Shown: in pieces, positions 26,003-34,057 of the stretch
Layout: every line of letters begins with the position of its first letter
Numbering within the stretch: the stretch's first letter is position 1
Origin: Bacillus sp. AFS041924
Lineage (GTDB): Bacteria > Bacillota > Bacilli > Bacillales > Bacillaceae_G
Length of the DNA stretch: 55,509 nt
Reading direction: 5' to 3'
NCBI RefSeq assembly: GCF_002577195.1
Contig: NZ_NULG01000026.1
Coordinates: 1 to 55,509 of the forward strand
The notes under the pieces: generated by a model
The model's input: only the letters and a program-made list of their open reading frames with translations
What the model was told of the DNA's origin: nothing
Database searches by the model: none
Translations under genes and position numbers: made by a program

Positions 26003-26022
26003 CTAGCCCAACTCCTTTCAAT

Positions 26023-28149
26023 TTATTTATATTTCTCAATCTTCAGTGAGCATACTTTAAATTCTGGCATTCTCGAAATCGGATCTAAACAAGGATTGGT
26101 TAATTGATTGACAGCTAATTCTTTTCCCCAATGATAAGGAACAAATACCGTATCTCTTCTCGTTGCTTTTGTTAATTTCGTTTTTACAATCATATGGGAG
26201 CGCGGTGTTATCAACTTTACAAGCTCGCCATCCTCCAATCCATATTGGCTTGCAAGTGCCGGATGCATCTCTGCAAATGGTTCGGGGCATTGTTCCATAA
26301 GAAACTTGACTCTCCTTGTTTGTGCACCAGATAAATAGTGAAATACTACCCTACCTGTAGTTAAGAACAATGGATACTCCTTTGTAGGAATTTCTCCAGC
26401 TTCCTTCCATTCGACACTTGGGAGGTTTGCTTTACCGTCAGGCGTTCCAAACTGCTCTGTAAACATCGTTGGAGTACCTGGATGGTCTTTGGAAGGACAA
26501 GGCCAAAACACTCCGTCTTCTTTATCTATTCGATCCCATGTTATTCCGTAGTAGTCTGCTTTCCCACCTTTAGTAGCTATACGAAACTCTTCAAAAACTT
26601 CTTCAGCATTTTTATATGGAAAATATTTCTCTTTGCCCATTCGTTCTGCAATTAAGCTAACAATCTTCCAATCTGGTTTTGATTCACCTAAAGGCTCACG
26701 AACTTTACGAATTCGAATCACCCGGCCTTCGAGATTGGTTGTTGTTCCATCATCCTCTGCCCAAGTTGTGGCTGGTAATACTACGTCAGCAAACTCTGCT
26801 GTTTCAGATAAGAAAAAATCACTGACAACTAAGAAATCAAGCTTCCTAAATCCGTTCCAAATATGTTCAAGATTCGGGGCAGAAACTGCAGGATTACTAC
26901 AAATAACATGCATACCACGAATGTTACCCTTTTGAATTTCATCGAACATTTCATAAGCAGAAACACCTGGCTTTGGCATTTCGCTTGGATTGATTCCCCA
27001 TACTTTTGATACATACTTCACCGCTTCTGGATCTGTTAGCTTTCTATATCCTGGCAGAAGGTCAGCTTTTTGCCCGTGCTCTCTTCCTCCTTGACCATTT
27101 CCTTGACCCGTAAAAGTAGCAACCCCGGAAGCAAATTTACCAATTTGTCCTCTAAGGAGTGCCATCGCTGTATAAAGCGAAACATTATCTACACCTTTTG
27201 ACTGTTGCTCTACTCCTCTAGCAAACATAACAACAGATTTTGGAGATAATCCAAAGATATGAGCAGCTTTTACGATTTTTCCAATCGATACGCCTGTTAT
27301 CTTTGAAGTATATTCAGGTGTGAACTTTTCAACTGTTTTCTTTAATTCATCAAAATTATTACATCTTTCATTTACATAGTCTTGATCTACATATCCATTT
27401 TTAATGAGTAGATGCAACATTCCGTTCGCAAGTGCAGAATCTGTACCCGGCATAAGATCCAAATGTACATCCGCAACACGCGCTGTTGGAGTCTCTCGTG
27501 GATCTGCCACAATCAGTTTTGCTCCCTTGTCCTTTGCTCTCCACAACCATTGAATGCTCGTAGGATGACACTCAGCTGTATTAGAGCCAGCGATAAAGAA
27601 ACAATCCGTATGTTCTAATTCAGGCCACGGAAGGGTTGAACCTCTGTCAGTTCCGAGGGTCTTTAAAAATCCTCCCGCGGCAGAGCTCATACAAAATCGA
27701 CCGTTGTAATCGATAAACCTTGTACCGAGACCAACTCTCGCATATTTACCTACTAAATAGCATTTTTCATTAGTCATCGATACTCCACCAAAAACAGATA
27801 AAGCATCCTTTCCACTTTCTTTTTGTATTCGTGTAAAGTTTTCTGCAATAAGGTCTAGCGCTTCATCCCAAGTAGCTTTAACAAATTCGCCATTTTTCTT
27901 AATAAGCGGAGTAAGAATTCGTTCATCATGCTCAACAGTTTGGTATGCGGTTACTCCTTTTGGACACATTTTCCCTCTTGTAACTGGCCAGTCATATCTT
28001 GGCTCTACCCCAACAACTTTCCCTGACTTCTCATTCACACGTATATGCATTCCACACTGCATTCCACAGTAACAACAATGGGTAGTAATTAACTTTTCTC
28101 CAGGTTTATGAAGGTTTTTAACACCTTCTTTGACAATGTATTGGCTCAT
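26023..28149 (-). CDS. Molybdopterin oxidoreductase, NasA/NarB-like (probable nitrate reductase)
   Basis: 708 residues, a Mo-bis-PGD enzyme. N-terminal [4Fe-4S] motif C25-x2-C28-x3-C32-x29-C62; the Mo ligand is probably C153 in YNGRFCMSSAAGG, as in NasA/NapA-type nitrate reductases; the C-terminal dinucleotide domain has FVPYHWG, AVNQLT and DPISRMPEFK, close to assimilatory nitrate reductases. No TAT signal, so cytoplasmic. It overlaps the cytochrome gene by ATGA and is followed by ferredoxin and Rieske genes. Under Fnr control beside narK, moaA and hcp, it is more likely respiratory than assimilatory. A formate-dehydrogenase-like role is the main alternative. Confidence 0.88.
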   Translation of the reverse strand: MSQYIVKEGVKNLHKPGEKLITTHCCYCGMQCGMHIRVNEKSGKVVGVEPRYDWPVTRGKMCPKGVTAYQTVEHDERILTPLIKKNGEFVKATWDEALDLIAENFTRIQKESGKDALSVFGGVSMTNEKCYLVGKYARVGLGTRFIDYNGRFCMSSAAGGFLKTLGTDRGSTLPWPELEHTDCFFIAGSNTAECHPTSIQWLWRAKDKGAKLIVADPRETPTARVADVHLDLMPGTDSALANGMLHLLIKNGYVDQDYVNERCNNFDELKKTVEKFTPEYTSKITGVSIGKIVKAAHIFGLSPKSVVMFARGVEQQSKGVDNVSLYTAMALLRGQIGKFASGVATFTGQGNGQGGREHGQKADLLPGYRKLTDPEAVKYVSKVWGINPSEMPKPGVSAYEMFDEIQKGNIRGMHVICSNPAVSAPNLEHIWNGFRKLDFLVVSDFFLSETAEFADVVLPATTWAEDDGTTTNLEGRVIRIRKVREPLGESKPDWKIVSLIAERMGKEKYFPYKNAEEVFEEFRIATKGGKADYYGITWDRIDKEDGVFWPCPSKDHPGTPTMFTEQFGTPDGKANLPSVEWKEAGEIPTKEYPLFLTTGRVVFHYLSGAQTRRVKFLMEQCPEPFAEMHPALASQYGLEDGELVKLITPRSHMIVKTKLTKATRRDTVFVPYHWGKELAVNQLTNPCLDPISRMPEFKVCSLKIEKYK

Positions 28150-29324
28150 TTTTCACTACCTCCTTCGTTATATTGATCAAGATCTTTTTGTACTTCCTCT
28201 GGAAAACGATAATAGTCATTAGATCTCTTTTTGCTAAATCCAGACATTTGAATTCCATTTAGTGTAGAAATTGGATTACTGCTCTTAAGATGTGGCTCTG
28301 AATTTAGCTGTTTCATGACTCTAATTCTTCTTCGGCATGGTAAACAATAGTCTGAGAGATAACTTCTATCTTCTAGTTGTAAATCAAAGCTTTGGACAGC
28401 TAATATATCCTTTACATCGCTGATTTGATCATCAGAACTATAAGGTGTACCACATCTTTTACATGGCCTCGTATCTACCCTAAGTTCTTGCTGATAGTTC
28501 ATTGGAACAGCTGTTGCTAATGGACGGATTGGTAAATGAAATAACTTTCCGAATGGAAAATAGATAAGTAAAATAACGACTGTCACTTGGTGAATTAGCG
28601 TTAAGTAATGATGCATCCAACCATCTAAAAGAACATATGAAACAGTTAATAAGAGTCCCGTCACTGTTACAGCTAGTAATAAATATAAAGGTAATAAATC
28701 AAATTCAGCACGCTGTGTCACTTTCACATCTTGGCTCACAATTCTTCTTGCGATTGCCATGCTTACACCAATAAGAACCATAACAGCTGTAATGTTTAAG
28801 CCGTTGTAAACCATTTCAGCGAATATACCGTGTGCTGCCATAGATATGGTATCTACACCCATAACGACAATCGTGTAAGTATTTGGATCAACGAGTTCGA
28901 AGTGCATCCAGCCAAATGTCAAACCAAAGGTGATCGCAAATGAACCGATGCATCCCCATGAAATTAGAAAATGTTGTACACCTCTGTAAATCCCTCTTTT
29001 AAAAATAAATTTCTGCAAAAAAATATTTTCAAATGCTGTTTTGAAAATAGATTTTAAATTACGTTTTTTTCTAGAATTTTCTTTTAAATTTTTTAAACTA
29101 CGCTTTATTACCTGATGAGTTGCTGGCCTGATAAGCCACGCAGACATCCTGATTGTTAAACCTACAGCAAAGATAATTGCAGAAATAAAATACCCCATTA
29201 ATGCCATATCGAAGTGTAAAAACTGGTCTGTTCCAACCCACGTTGTAAAGAGTAGAAACAAAATAATGAAAAATGAAAACATACTGCTTTTTGAATAAAA
29301 TGAGCGTTCGAGTGGCTTTCTCAT
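28146..29324 (-). CDS. NarI/DsrM-like membrane cytochrome b with C-terminal CxxC pairs
   Basis: 392 residues with five to six membrane helices and basic connecting loops. Candidate haem histidines are in YRGVQHFLISWG, SMAAHGIFAE, MHHYLTLIHQVTVV and LFHLPIRPLA, the last like the NarI C-terminal motif. After the membrane part is a cytoplasmic tail with CKRCGTPY and CLPCRRR, a possible Zn or Fe-S site. It should pass quinol electrons to the ferredoxin and Mo subunits. An ATG at 29342 contains the RBS GGAGG; the ATG at 29324 was chosen. First gene of the operon. Confidence 0.82.
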   Translation of the reverse strand: MRKPLERSFYSKSSMFSFFIILFLLFTTWVGTDQFLHFDMALMGYFISAIIFAVGLTIRMSAWLIRPATHQVIKRSLKNLKENSRKKRNLKSIFKTAFENIFLQKFIFKRGIYRGVQHFLISWGCIGSFAITFGLTFGWMHFELVDPNTYTIVVMGVDTISMAAHGIFAEMVYNGLNITAVMVLIGVSMAIARRIVSQDVKVTQRAEFDLLPLYLLLAVTVTGLLLTVSYVLLDGWMHHYLTLIHQVTVVILLIYFPFGKLFHLPIRPLATAVPMNYQQELRVDTRPCKRCGTPYSSDDQISDVKDILAVQSFDLQLEDRSYLSDYCLPCRRRIRVMKQLNSEPHLKSSNPISTLNGIQMSGFSKKRSNDYYRFPEEVQKDLDQYNEGGSEK

Positions 29325-29414
29325 CTTACGTTCAACCTCCATGTGACTTTTTTAACATCGAAGTGCCTAATTAATTGATAGAATGAGATTCAAGATGAAG
29401 TCTTCTTTGCCATA

Positions 29415-29457
29415 ATTGTACAGAAAGTCTATTTCCAAGACTGTGAAGTACATCACA
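29415..29457 (-). promoter_or_regulatory. Fnr box and -10 of the Mo-enzyme operon
   Basis: Perfect TGTGA-AGTACA-TCACA (29442-29457). On the minus strand the -10 TACAAT is at 29420-29415, with the same 29.5-base spacing. On the plus strand the matching position holds AAAGAG, so the box seems to serve the cytochrome/Mo operon only. Confidence 0.88.
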
Positions 29458-29492
29458 CAATTGACCCTTAAAATTTTAAAAGAGGTGAGAAC

Positions 29493-30233
29493 ATGTTATC
29501 AGGTAATGTAATTGCGATTACAAGTGGAAAAGGTGGAGTAGGTAAATCAACCGTATCGGCAAATCTTGCAGTTTCCCTAGCAAGAAAAGGAAAAAGAGTC
29601 GCTTTAATTGATTTAGATATTTATGGATTTAGCATTCCTAAAATGCTAAACACCTTCACCAGTCCAAAAACTTTTAATGGAAAAATCATCCCTGTGGAGA
29701 CACACGGAGTAAAAATTATGTCGATGGGTTTTTTCATCAAAAACAACGATCCAGTTGTTTGGAGAGGACCTATGTTAGGAAAAATGGTTGAGCATTTCAG
29801 TAAAGATGTCATTTGGGGAGAATTAGACTATTGCATTCTAGACATGCCTCCAGGGACAGGTGATATCGCACTCGATATGCATCACATTATTCCTCAAAGT
29901 AAAGAAATTATTGTCACTACCCCTCATCAAACGGCATCAATTGTCGCCGAGAGAGCAGGAACGATGGCCCTAAAAGCAAACCATGATATTCTTGGAGTAG
30001 TTGAAAATATGTCTTACTTCCAACCTAACGACAGATCCGAAAAGTACTATATATTCGGAAAAGGAGGAGGCGATTTATTAGCCGATCGATTAGGAACGAA
30101 AGTACTTGCCAAACTTCCGATTGAAGAAGTTATCGAGAATTCAGACACTCCGTCTATTTATGATGAGAATACTATTCTATTTCATCATTATAATGAGTTA
30201 GCTACTACAATTAATCTGAAATTTAACGCTTAA
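29493..30233 (+). CDS. Mrp/ApbC-like P-loop ATPase lacking the CxxC motif
   Basis: 246 residues of the Mrp/NBP35 family of iron-sulfur cluster carriers. The deviant Walker A is [10 protein letters not shown], with switch regions [12 protein letters not shown] and [13 protein letters not shown]. It lacks the N-terminal MIP18/DUF59 domain of B. subtilis SalA/Mrp. Where other members have CxxC between MSYF and IFGKGGG, this one has no cysteine ([17 protein letters not shown]). So cluster bridging through CxxC is not possible as usual. Divergent from the Mo operon; it may mature or regulate it (inference). AGAGGTG precedes the ATG. Confidence 0.88.
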   Translation: MLSGNVIAITSGKGGVGKSTVSANLAVSLARKGKRVALIDLDIYGFSIPKMLNTFTSPKTFNGKIIPVETHGVKIMSMGFFIKNNDPVVWRGPMLGKMVEHFSKDVIWGELDYCILDMPPGTGDIALDMHHIIPQSKEIIVTTPHQTASIVAERAGTMALKANHDILGVVENMSYFQPNDRSEKYYIFGKGGGDLLADRLGTKVLAKLPIEEVIENSDTPSIYDENTILFHHYNELATTINLKFNA

Positions 30234-30268
30234 AAGATAGTTTAAAGGAATTGAATAATACTAAAATA

Positions 30269-30296
30269 GCGACTTCAATTAGCAGAAGTCGCTTTT
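30269..30296. terminator. Bidirectional terminator between the Mrp-like gene and ywiC
   Basis: AGCGACTTC-N8-GAAGTCGCT hairpin with TTTTG following on the plus strand. Confidence 0.82.
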
Positions 30297-30329
30297 GTAG
30301 TTTGAACGTTTGAAAAAAATGTGCAGAAT

Positions 30330-31049
30330 TTACAAAAATAGAAAACTAGTTACCACTAAAAATATGACAGAATTGATAATCTCAATGATTCCCAATTGCA
30401 TAATTGTAAGTTTTTTATTATACAAGGAAATTGCTCTTATTAAACTAGGGACAAAAGGAATAATCCAAAGCCAAGAATCTTTTAAAGTAATAATTAATAA
30501 TAGAGCGATAAAATGGTATCCCCATGAATACCAACGAAATCTCTTATTCTTTTTTTCTCGAATCATTGATTTTACAAAAAATGTGCTACCTAAAAAGAAC
30601 AAAAATACTAAGATTGCTACACTCCAGCCTTCACTTGTAAGTGCCCCCTGCCCTATATAAAAACTAGCCAATCCACCTATACAAAAAACACCTATTGCAA
30701 TCATGTCATTCGTAAAGGCTCGTTCGTTTTTTCTCTTAACAAAGTATATGTTTAATAGAAAGAATGGAAGCATGGCTAAACCGAAGTAGATCAATCTCCA
30801 TTCAGCAAACATCACGAGTGCTAAAAATACGAATGAAATGAAAAAATAACTTATCGCCCATTTAATATAAAATGACACTTGATTCCCTTTAATTACCATA
30901 ATTAAAGGATAGGTTGCAAGGTATAGAAAAAACCAACCGATAAATAAAGGGATATGAATTAAACGAAACGAACTCGCGGCAACACCAAGTATATAAGGAA
31001 TTAAAAGCATTGCCCAAGCCCCGTGTTGGTTTGGAACTACTATTTTCAC
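30330..31049 (-). CDS. ywiC: YwiC-like membrane protein
   Basis: 239 residues with about seven to eight membrane helices and the family-defining N-terminus VPNQHGAWAMLLIPY. B. subtilis ywiC lies beside the narK-fnr and narGHJI genes, and the family tracks nitrate respiration, but its molecular role is unknown. Start codon is GTG at 31049, seven bases after GGGTG. Its promoter shares an Fnr box with the divergent radical SAM gene. Confidence 0.88.
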   Translation of the reverse strand: MKIVVPNQHGAWAMLLIPYILGVAASSFRLIHIPLFIGWFFLYLATYPLIMVIKGNQVSFYIKWAISYFFISFVFLALVMFAEWRLIYFGLAMLPFFLLNIYFVKRKNERAFTNDMIAIGVFCIGGLASFYIGQGALTSEGWSVAILVFLFFLGSTFFVKSMIREKKNKRFRWYSWGYHFIALLLIITLKDSWLWIIPFVPSLIRAISLYNKKLTIMQLGIIEIINSVIFLVVTSFLFL

Positions 31050-31081
31050 GTTATAACACCCACTTTCATTATTATTCTTCC

Positions 31082-31151
31082 ATCATACTTATACAAATGG
31101 GAGTTTTCTGTGATATAGTTCACTAATCTTTCAATTATTGTCCTGTATCAT
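31082..31151. promoter_or_regulatory. Shared Fnr box for divergent ywiC and radical SAM promoters
   Basis: TGTGA-TATAGT-TCACT (31109-31124, one mismatch). TATCAT (31146-31151) on the plus strand and TATGAT (31087-31082) on the minus strand each lie exactly 29.5 bases from the box centre, so one box can activate both genes. Confidence 0.87.
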
Positions 31152-31182
31152 AAAGTAAAAGCTATCAATTGGAGGAATATCT

Positions 31183-32283
31183 ATGTTTGAGACTAATTTT
31201 GATCAGGATCCATTTATTGTGATATGGGAATTAACTAGAGCCTGTGAACTCAATTGTCTTCATTGCAGAGCTGAAGCTCAATACAAACGGCATCCTCTTG
31301 AACTTGACTTGGATGAAGGTAGAAAACTGATTAATGAAATTTATGAAATGAATAATCCATTGCTTGTATTCACCGGTGGCGACCCACTCATGCGACCTGA
31401 CGTTTATGATCTTGCTTCTTACGCGATTCAAAAAGGTGTGCGCGTTTCCATGACCCCTAGTGCGACACCAAATATAACAAAAGAAGCCATTGAAAGAGCA
31501 AAAGAAGTAGGTCTTGCTCGTTGGGCATTTAGTTTAGATGGTCCAACTGCAAAAATCCATGATCACTTCCGAGGTACTTCTGGATCATTCGATTTAACAA
31601 TGAATGCAATTAAATACATTCACGAGTTAGAACTTCCATTACAAATTAACACTGTTATCTCGCGTTATAATATCGATTTCTTAGAAGAAATGGCAGATTT
31701 GGTTCAACAATTAAAATGTGTATTGTGGAGTGTATTTTTCCTTGTTCCAACAGGAAGAGGCAAAGTAACTGACATGATTTCACCAGTAGAACACGAAAAA
31801 GTATTCCGTTGGCTAAATGAATTAAGCAAACGAGTACCTTTTGATATTAAAACAACTGCTGCACAGCACTATCGGCGAGTAGTCATCTCAGAAAAAATAA
31901 GAAAAAATAAAGATACTCAAAAGAATATTCAATACCAAGATGCATTAAATGCTGGTAAAACAGGACAGTTCGAATTGGGTAGAGCACCAAGAGGCGTAAA
32001 TGATGGAAATGGGATATTGTTTATTTCTCATATCGGTGACGTATTTCCTAGTGGTCTGCTTCCCATTAAAGCCGGCAATGTAAGAGAAAAATCGCTTTCA
32101 GAAATCTATCGTTATTCTCCAATTTTTAAAGAATTAAGAAATCCTGATAAATATAAAGGAAAATGTGGAAAATGTGAATATCGCTATGTTTGCGGTGGAT
32201 CTCGTTCTAGAGCTTATGCACTAACTGGTGATTACTTAGAAAGTGAGCCAGCATGTGTTTATATTCCTAAGGTTCAATCTTGA
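31183..32283 (+). CDS. Radical SAM/SPASM protein (NirJ/AhbD-like)
   Basis: 366 residues. N-terminal radical SAM motif C21-x3-C25-x2-C28 (CELNCLHC), GGDPL, and a C-terminal SPASM-type cysteine region (CGKCEYRYVCGG ... EPAC) for auxiliary clusters. The start DPFIVIWELTRACELNCLHC is typical of the NirJ/AhbD/heme-related radical SAM group, which includes coproheme decarboxylases. Oxygen-independent haem synthesis for the anaerobic cytochrome is an attractive role, not proven; peptide maturation is an alternative. Transcribed from the shared Fnr promoter with the Crp-family gene 13 bases downstream. Confidence 0.85.
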   Translation: MFETNFDQDPFIVIWELTRACELNCLHCRAEAQYKRHPLELDLDEGRKLINEIYEMNNPLLVFTGGDPLMRPDVYDLASYAIQKGVRVSMTPSATPNITKEAIERAKEVGLARWAFSLDGPTAKIHDHFRGTSGSFDLTMNAIKYIHELELPLQINTVISRYNIDFLEEMADLVQQLKCVLWSVFFLVPTGRGKVTDMISPVEHEKVFRWLNELSKRVPFDIKTTAAQHYRRVVISEKIRKNKDTQKNIQYQDALNAGKTGQFELGRAPRGVNDGNGILFISHIGDVFPSGLLPIKAGNVREKSLSEIYRYSPIFKELRNPDKYKGKCGKCEYRYVCGGSRSRAYALTGDYLESEPACVYIPKVQS

Positions 32284-32296
32284 AGGGAGTATTCCA

Positions 32297-32992
32297 ATGA
32301 TAAAAAGAGATGATATTAGAAAGCATTTGCAAACAGTTCCGTTATTTAAAGAATTAACTGAAGAAGAGTTAGAACCTATTATCTCAATTTCTTCACCGAG
32401 AAAATATAATGCTCATTCCATCATTTTTATGCAAGACGAATTGTTAGACCGTGTATTCTTTATCCATACTGGTACAGTGAAAATTTATAAAACTGATGCA
32501 AATGGCAAAGAACAAATTGTATCTGTCCTAAAAGAAGGAGAAATGTTTCCCCATGCTGGTTTTTTCCGAAAAGGGACGTTTCCTGCAAATGCAGAAGTAA
32601 TTGAAAATGCACAGCTAATCGTAACACCAATAAATGATTTTGAGAAAATTTTAATAAGTTATCCTGAACTATGTATAAAAATGTTTCGAGTATTGGGAGA
32701 AAAAATTGTTGATTTACAAAATCGTCTTGAAGAAAAAATACTTCACAATACATACGAACAAGTGATTATGCTTTTAATACGATTATCTAAATCAAATGGC
32801 GAGAAAATTGGCGACTCCTACAAAATCACAACTAAATTCACAAATACAGAACTAGCCAATATGATTGGTACCTCAAGGGAAACAGTAAGTAGAACTTTAA
32901 CCCAACTACGGAAAAAAGCTGCCATTTCACTTGATAGCAAAGATTTTTACGTCGTTAATCTAAGTAAATTAGAAGACGAAATCAATCATTAA
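32297..32992 (+). CDS. Crp/Fnr-family regulator without cluster cysteines
   Basis: 231 residues: cNMP-type barrel (about 10-125), long dimer helix and HTH (TNTELANMIGTSRETVSRTLTQLRKKAAI). Unlike the Fnr encoded at 20116 it has no C-terminal cysteine motif, so it must sense something else, for instance NO, redox or a small molecule. Cotranscribed with the radical SAM gene (13-base gap, GAAGGGAG RBS before the ATG at 32297). Its recognition helix SRETVSR resembles that of Fnr, so it may bind similar boxes. Confidence 0.9.
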   Translation: MIKRDDIRKHLQTVPLFKELTEEELEPIISISSPRKYNAHSIIFMQDELLDRVFFIHTGTVKIYKTDANGKEQIVSVLKEGEMFPHAGFFRKGTFPANAEVIENAQLIVTPINDFEKILISYPELCIKMFRVLGEKIVDLQNRLEEKILHNTYEQVIMLLIRLSKSNGEKIGDSYKITTKFTNTELANMIGTSRETVSRTLTQLRKKAAISLDSKDFYVVNLSKLEDEINH

Positions 32993-33054
32993 CTATTATC
33001 ATTTAGTAATTGACCAATTCTGTCTAAGATAAAAAAACTATTCTTTACAAGATA

Positions 33055-33081
33055 AAAAGCCCCTTAAAATCAGGGGCTTTT
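33055..33081. terminator. Bidirectional terminator
   Basis: AAAAGCCCC-N9-GGGGCTTTT between the convergent Crp-family and tautomerase genes; T runs on both strands. Confidence 0.9.
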
Positions 33082-33264
33082 CTATTCATCCTTAGCAACA
33101 CCACCGACGGACCAGTTTTCTTTTTGTAATTCGTTTATTAAGATCCTTACTTGTGGTGGCTGAACGTCTAATGTGCGACAAACTACCTCATTTATTTCTC
33201 TCATTAATTGCTTTTTCAACTCTGTACTTCTACCTTCAAGTAATTGAATTTGAATAATCGGCAT
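33082..33264 (-). CDS. 4-oxalocrotonate tautomerase
   Basis: 60-residue tautomerase subunit. After Met removal the catalytic Pro1 is exposed, and Arg11 and Arg39 of the 4-OT active site are at the expected positions; position 50 is Trp, not the usual Phe. The start must be the ATG at 33264 (MPII), not the adjacent ATG at 33267, to give the N-terminal proline. Interconverts 2-hydroxymuconate and 2-oxo-3-hexenedioate. Last gene of the anthranilate operon, 6 bases after the decarboxylase gene. Confidence 0.92.
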   Translation of the reverse strand: MPIIQIQLLEGRSTELKKQLMREINEVVCRTLDVQPPQVRILINELQKENWSVGGVAKDE

Positions 33265-33270
33265 CATCCA

Positions 33271-34041
33271 TTACCTCGTTACTTGAAGTGTCATTGTATC
33301 GATTCCTTCAAAACGAGCTTCTACGATATCGCCATCGCCAACATGAATCGCTTCTGTAATACCACCAGTTAAAATAATCATTCCCGGCTCAATTTGTTCA
33401 CCGTTTTTACTCAGCATCTGTACTAACTTTACGACAGATTCAACTGGGTGATCTAGTACATCAGAACTTACACCACTTTGTACTTTTTTGCCATTTTTAT
33501 ATAATTCAACATTGATTTGATCCCAAGAAGTATATGTAGGTGAATATTGTTGTTTGCCAATGATAAATTTTGATGAAGATGCATTATCTGCTACTACATC
33601 TGTAAGTGTAAATGAAAAATTTTTATAACGACTATCGATTACTTCTAATGCAGGTACGATATATTCAGTTGCATCCCATACGTCTTTAGCTGTTACATCT
33701 TGTCCAAATAATGGCTTATTAATCATAAATGCAATTTCTGGCTCAACCCTAGGATGAATTGATCCTTCCATCTTTAATTCATTTTCTTCTAATTCCATCG
33801 ATTTCGTTAAACGTCCATAGATTGGCTCATCCACGTTAACCGATTTTTGTTTCGCAATGCTTGTTAGCCCCATTTTCCAACCAATTAATGGATCCCCATT
33901 TTTAATCGCATAATCAATGCTTAATTTTTGAATTTCATAAGCATTATTTACGTTTAATTCTGGATGTTCAATCGTAATTTTATCCATTTCTAACCCATTT
34001 TTTTGGTGCATATATATATTTTTCGCAATTTCAGTAATCAT
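33271..34041 (-). CDS. dmpH: 2-oxo-3-hexenedioate (4-oxalocrotonate) decarboxylase
   Basis: 256 residues of the fumarylacetoacetase-like hydratase/decarboxylase family. The segments WKMGLTSIAK, DEPIYGRL, EVIDSRYKNF, VVADNASSSKFI and LTGGITEA follow DmpH rather than DmpE of Pseudomonas, so this copy is the decarboxylase and its paralogue at 36003 the hydratase. It makes 2-oxopent-4-enoate with loss of CO2, using Mg2+. DmpH and DmpE enzymes usually work as a complex. RBS AGAGGAG. Confidence 0.88.
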   Translation of the reverse strand: MITEIAKNIYMHQKNGLEMDKITIEHPELNVNNAYEIQKLSIDYAIKNGDPLIGWKMGLTSIAKQKSVNVDEPIYGRLTKSMELEENELKMEGSIHPRVEPEIAFMINKPLFGQDVTAKDVWDATEYIVPALEVIDSRYKNFSFTLTDVVADNASSSKFIIGKQQYSPTYTSWDQINVELYKNGKKVQSGVSSDVLDHPVESVVKLVQMLSKNGEQIEPGMIILTGGITEAIHVGDGDIVEARFEGIDTMTLQVTR

Positions 34042-34057
34042 TTGTTTACACTCCTCT

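Noticed and set aside
26023-28149. Calling the Mo enzyme NarG
   Set aside because: At 708 residues it is much shorter than NarG (about 1,200), has a full Cys motif at the N-terminal cluster and a Cys-type Mo ligand segment, and ends like NasA/NarB.
29442-29484. Fnr activation of the Mrp-like gene from the shared upstream region
   Set aside because: At the required distance on the plus strand there is AAAGAG instead of a -10 hexamer, so the box appears to act only toward the Mo-enzyme operon.
30310-30660. Plus-strand ORF of 116 codons opposite ywiC
   Set aside because: It is fully antisense to a recognisable YwiC gene, has no ribosome binding site and low-complexity basic sequence.
33271-34041. 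Calling this gene the 2-oxopent-4-enoate hydratase
   Set aside because: The DSRYKNF/ADNASSSKF and GGITEA segments follow the oxalocrotonate decarboxylase; the copy at 36003 has the hydratase-like segments.
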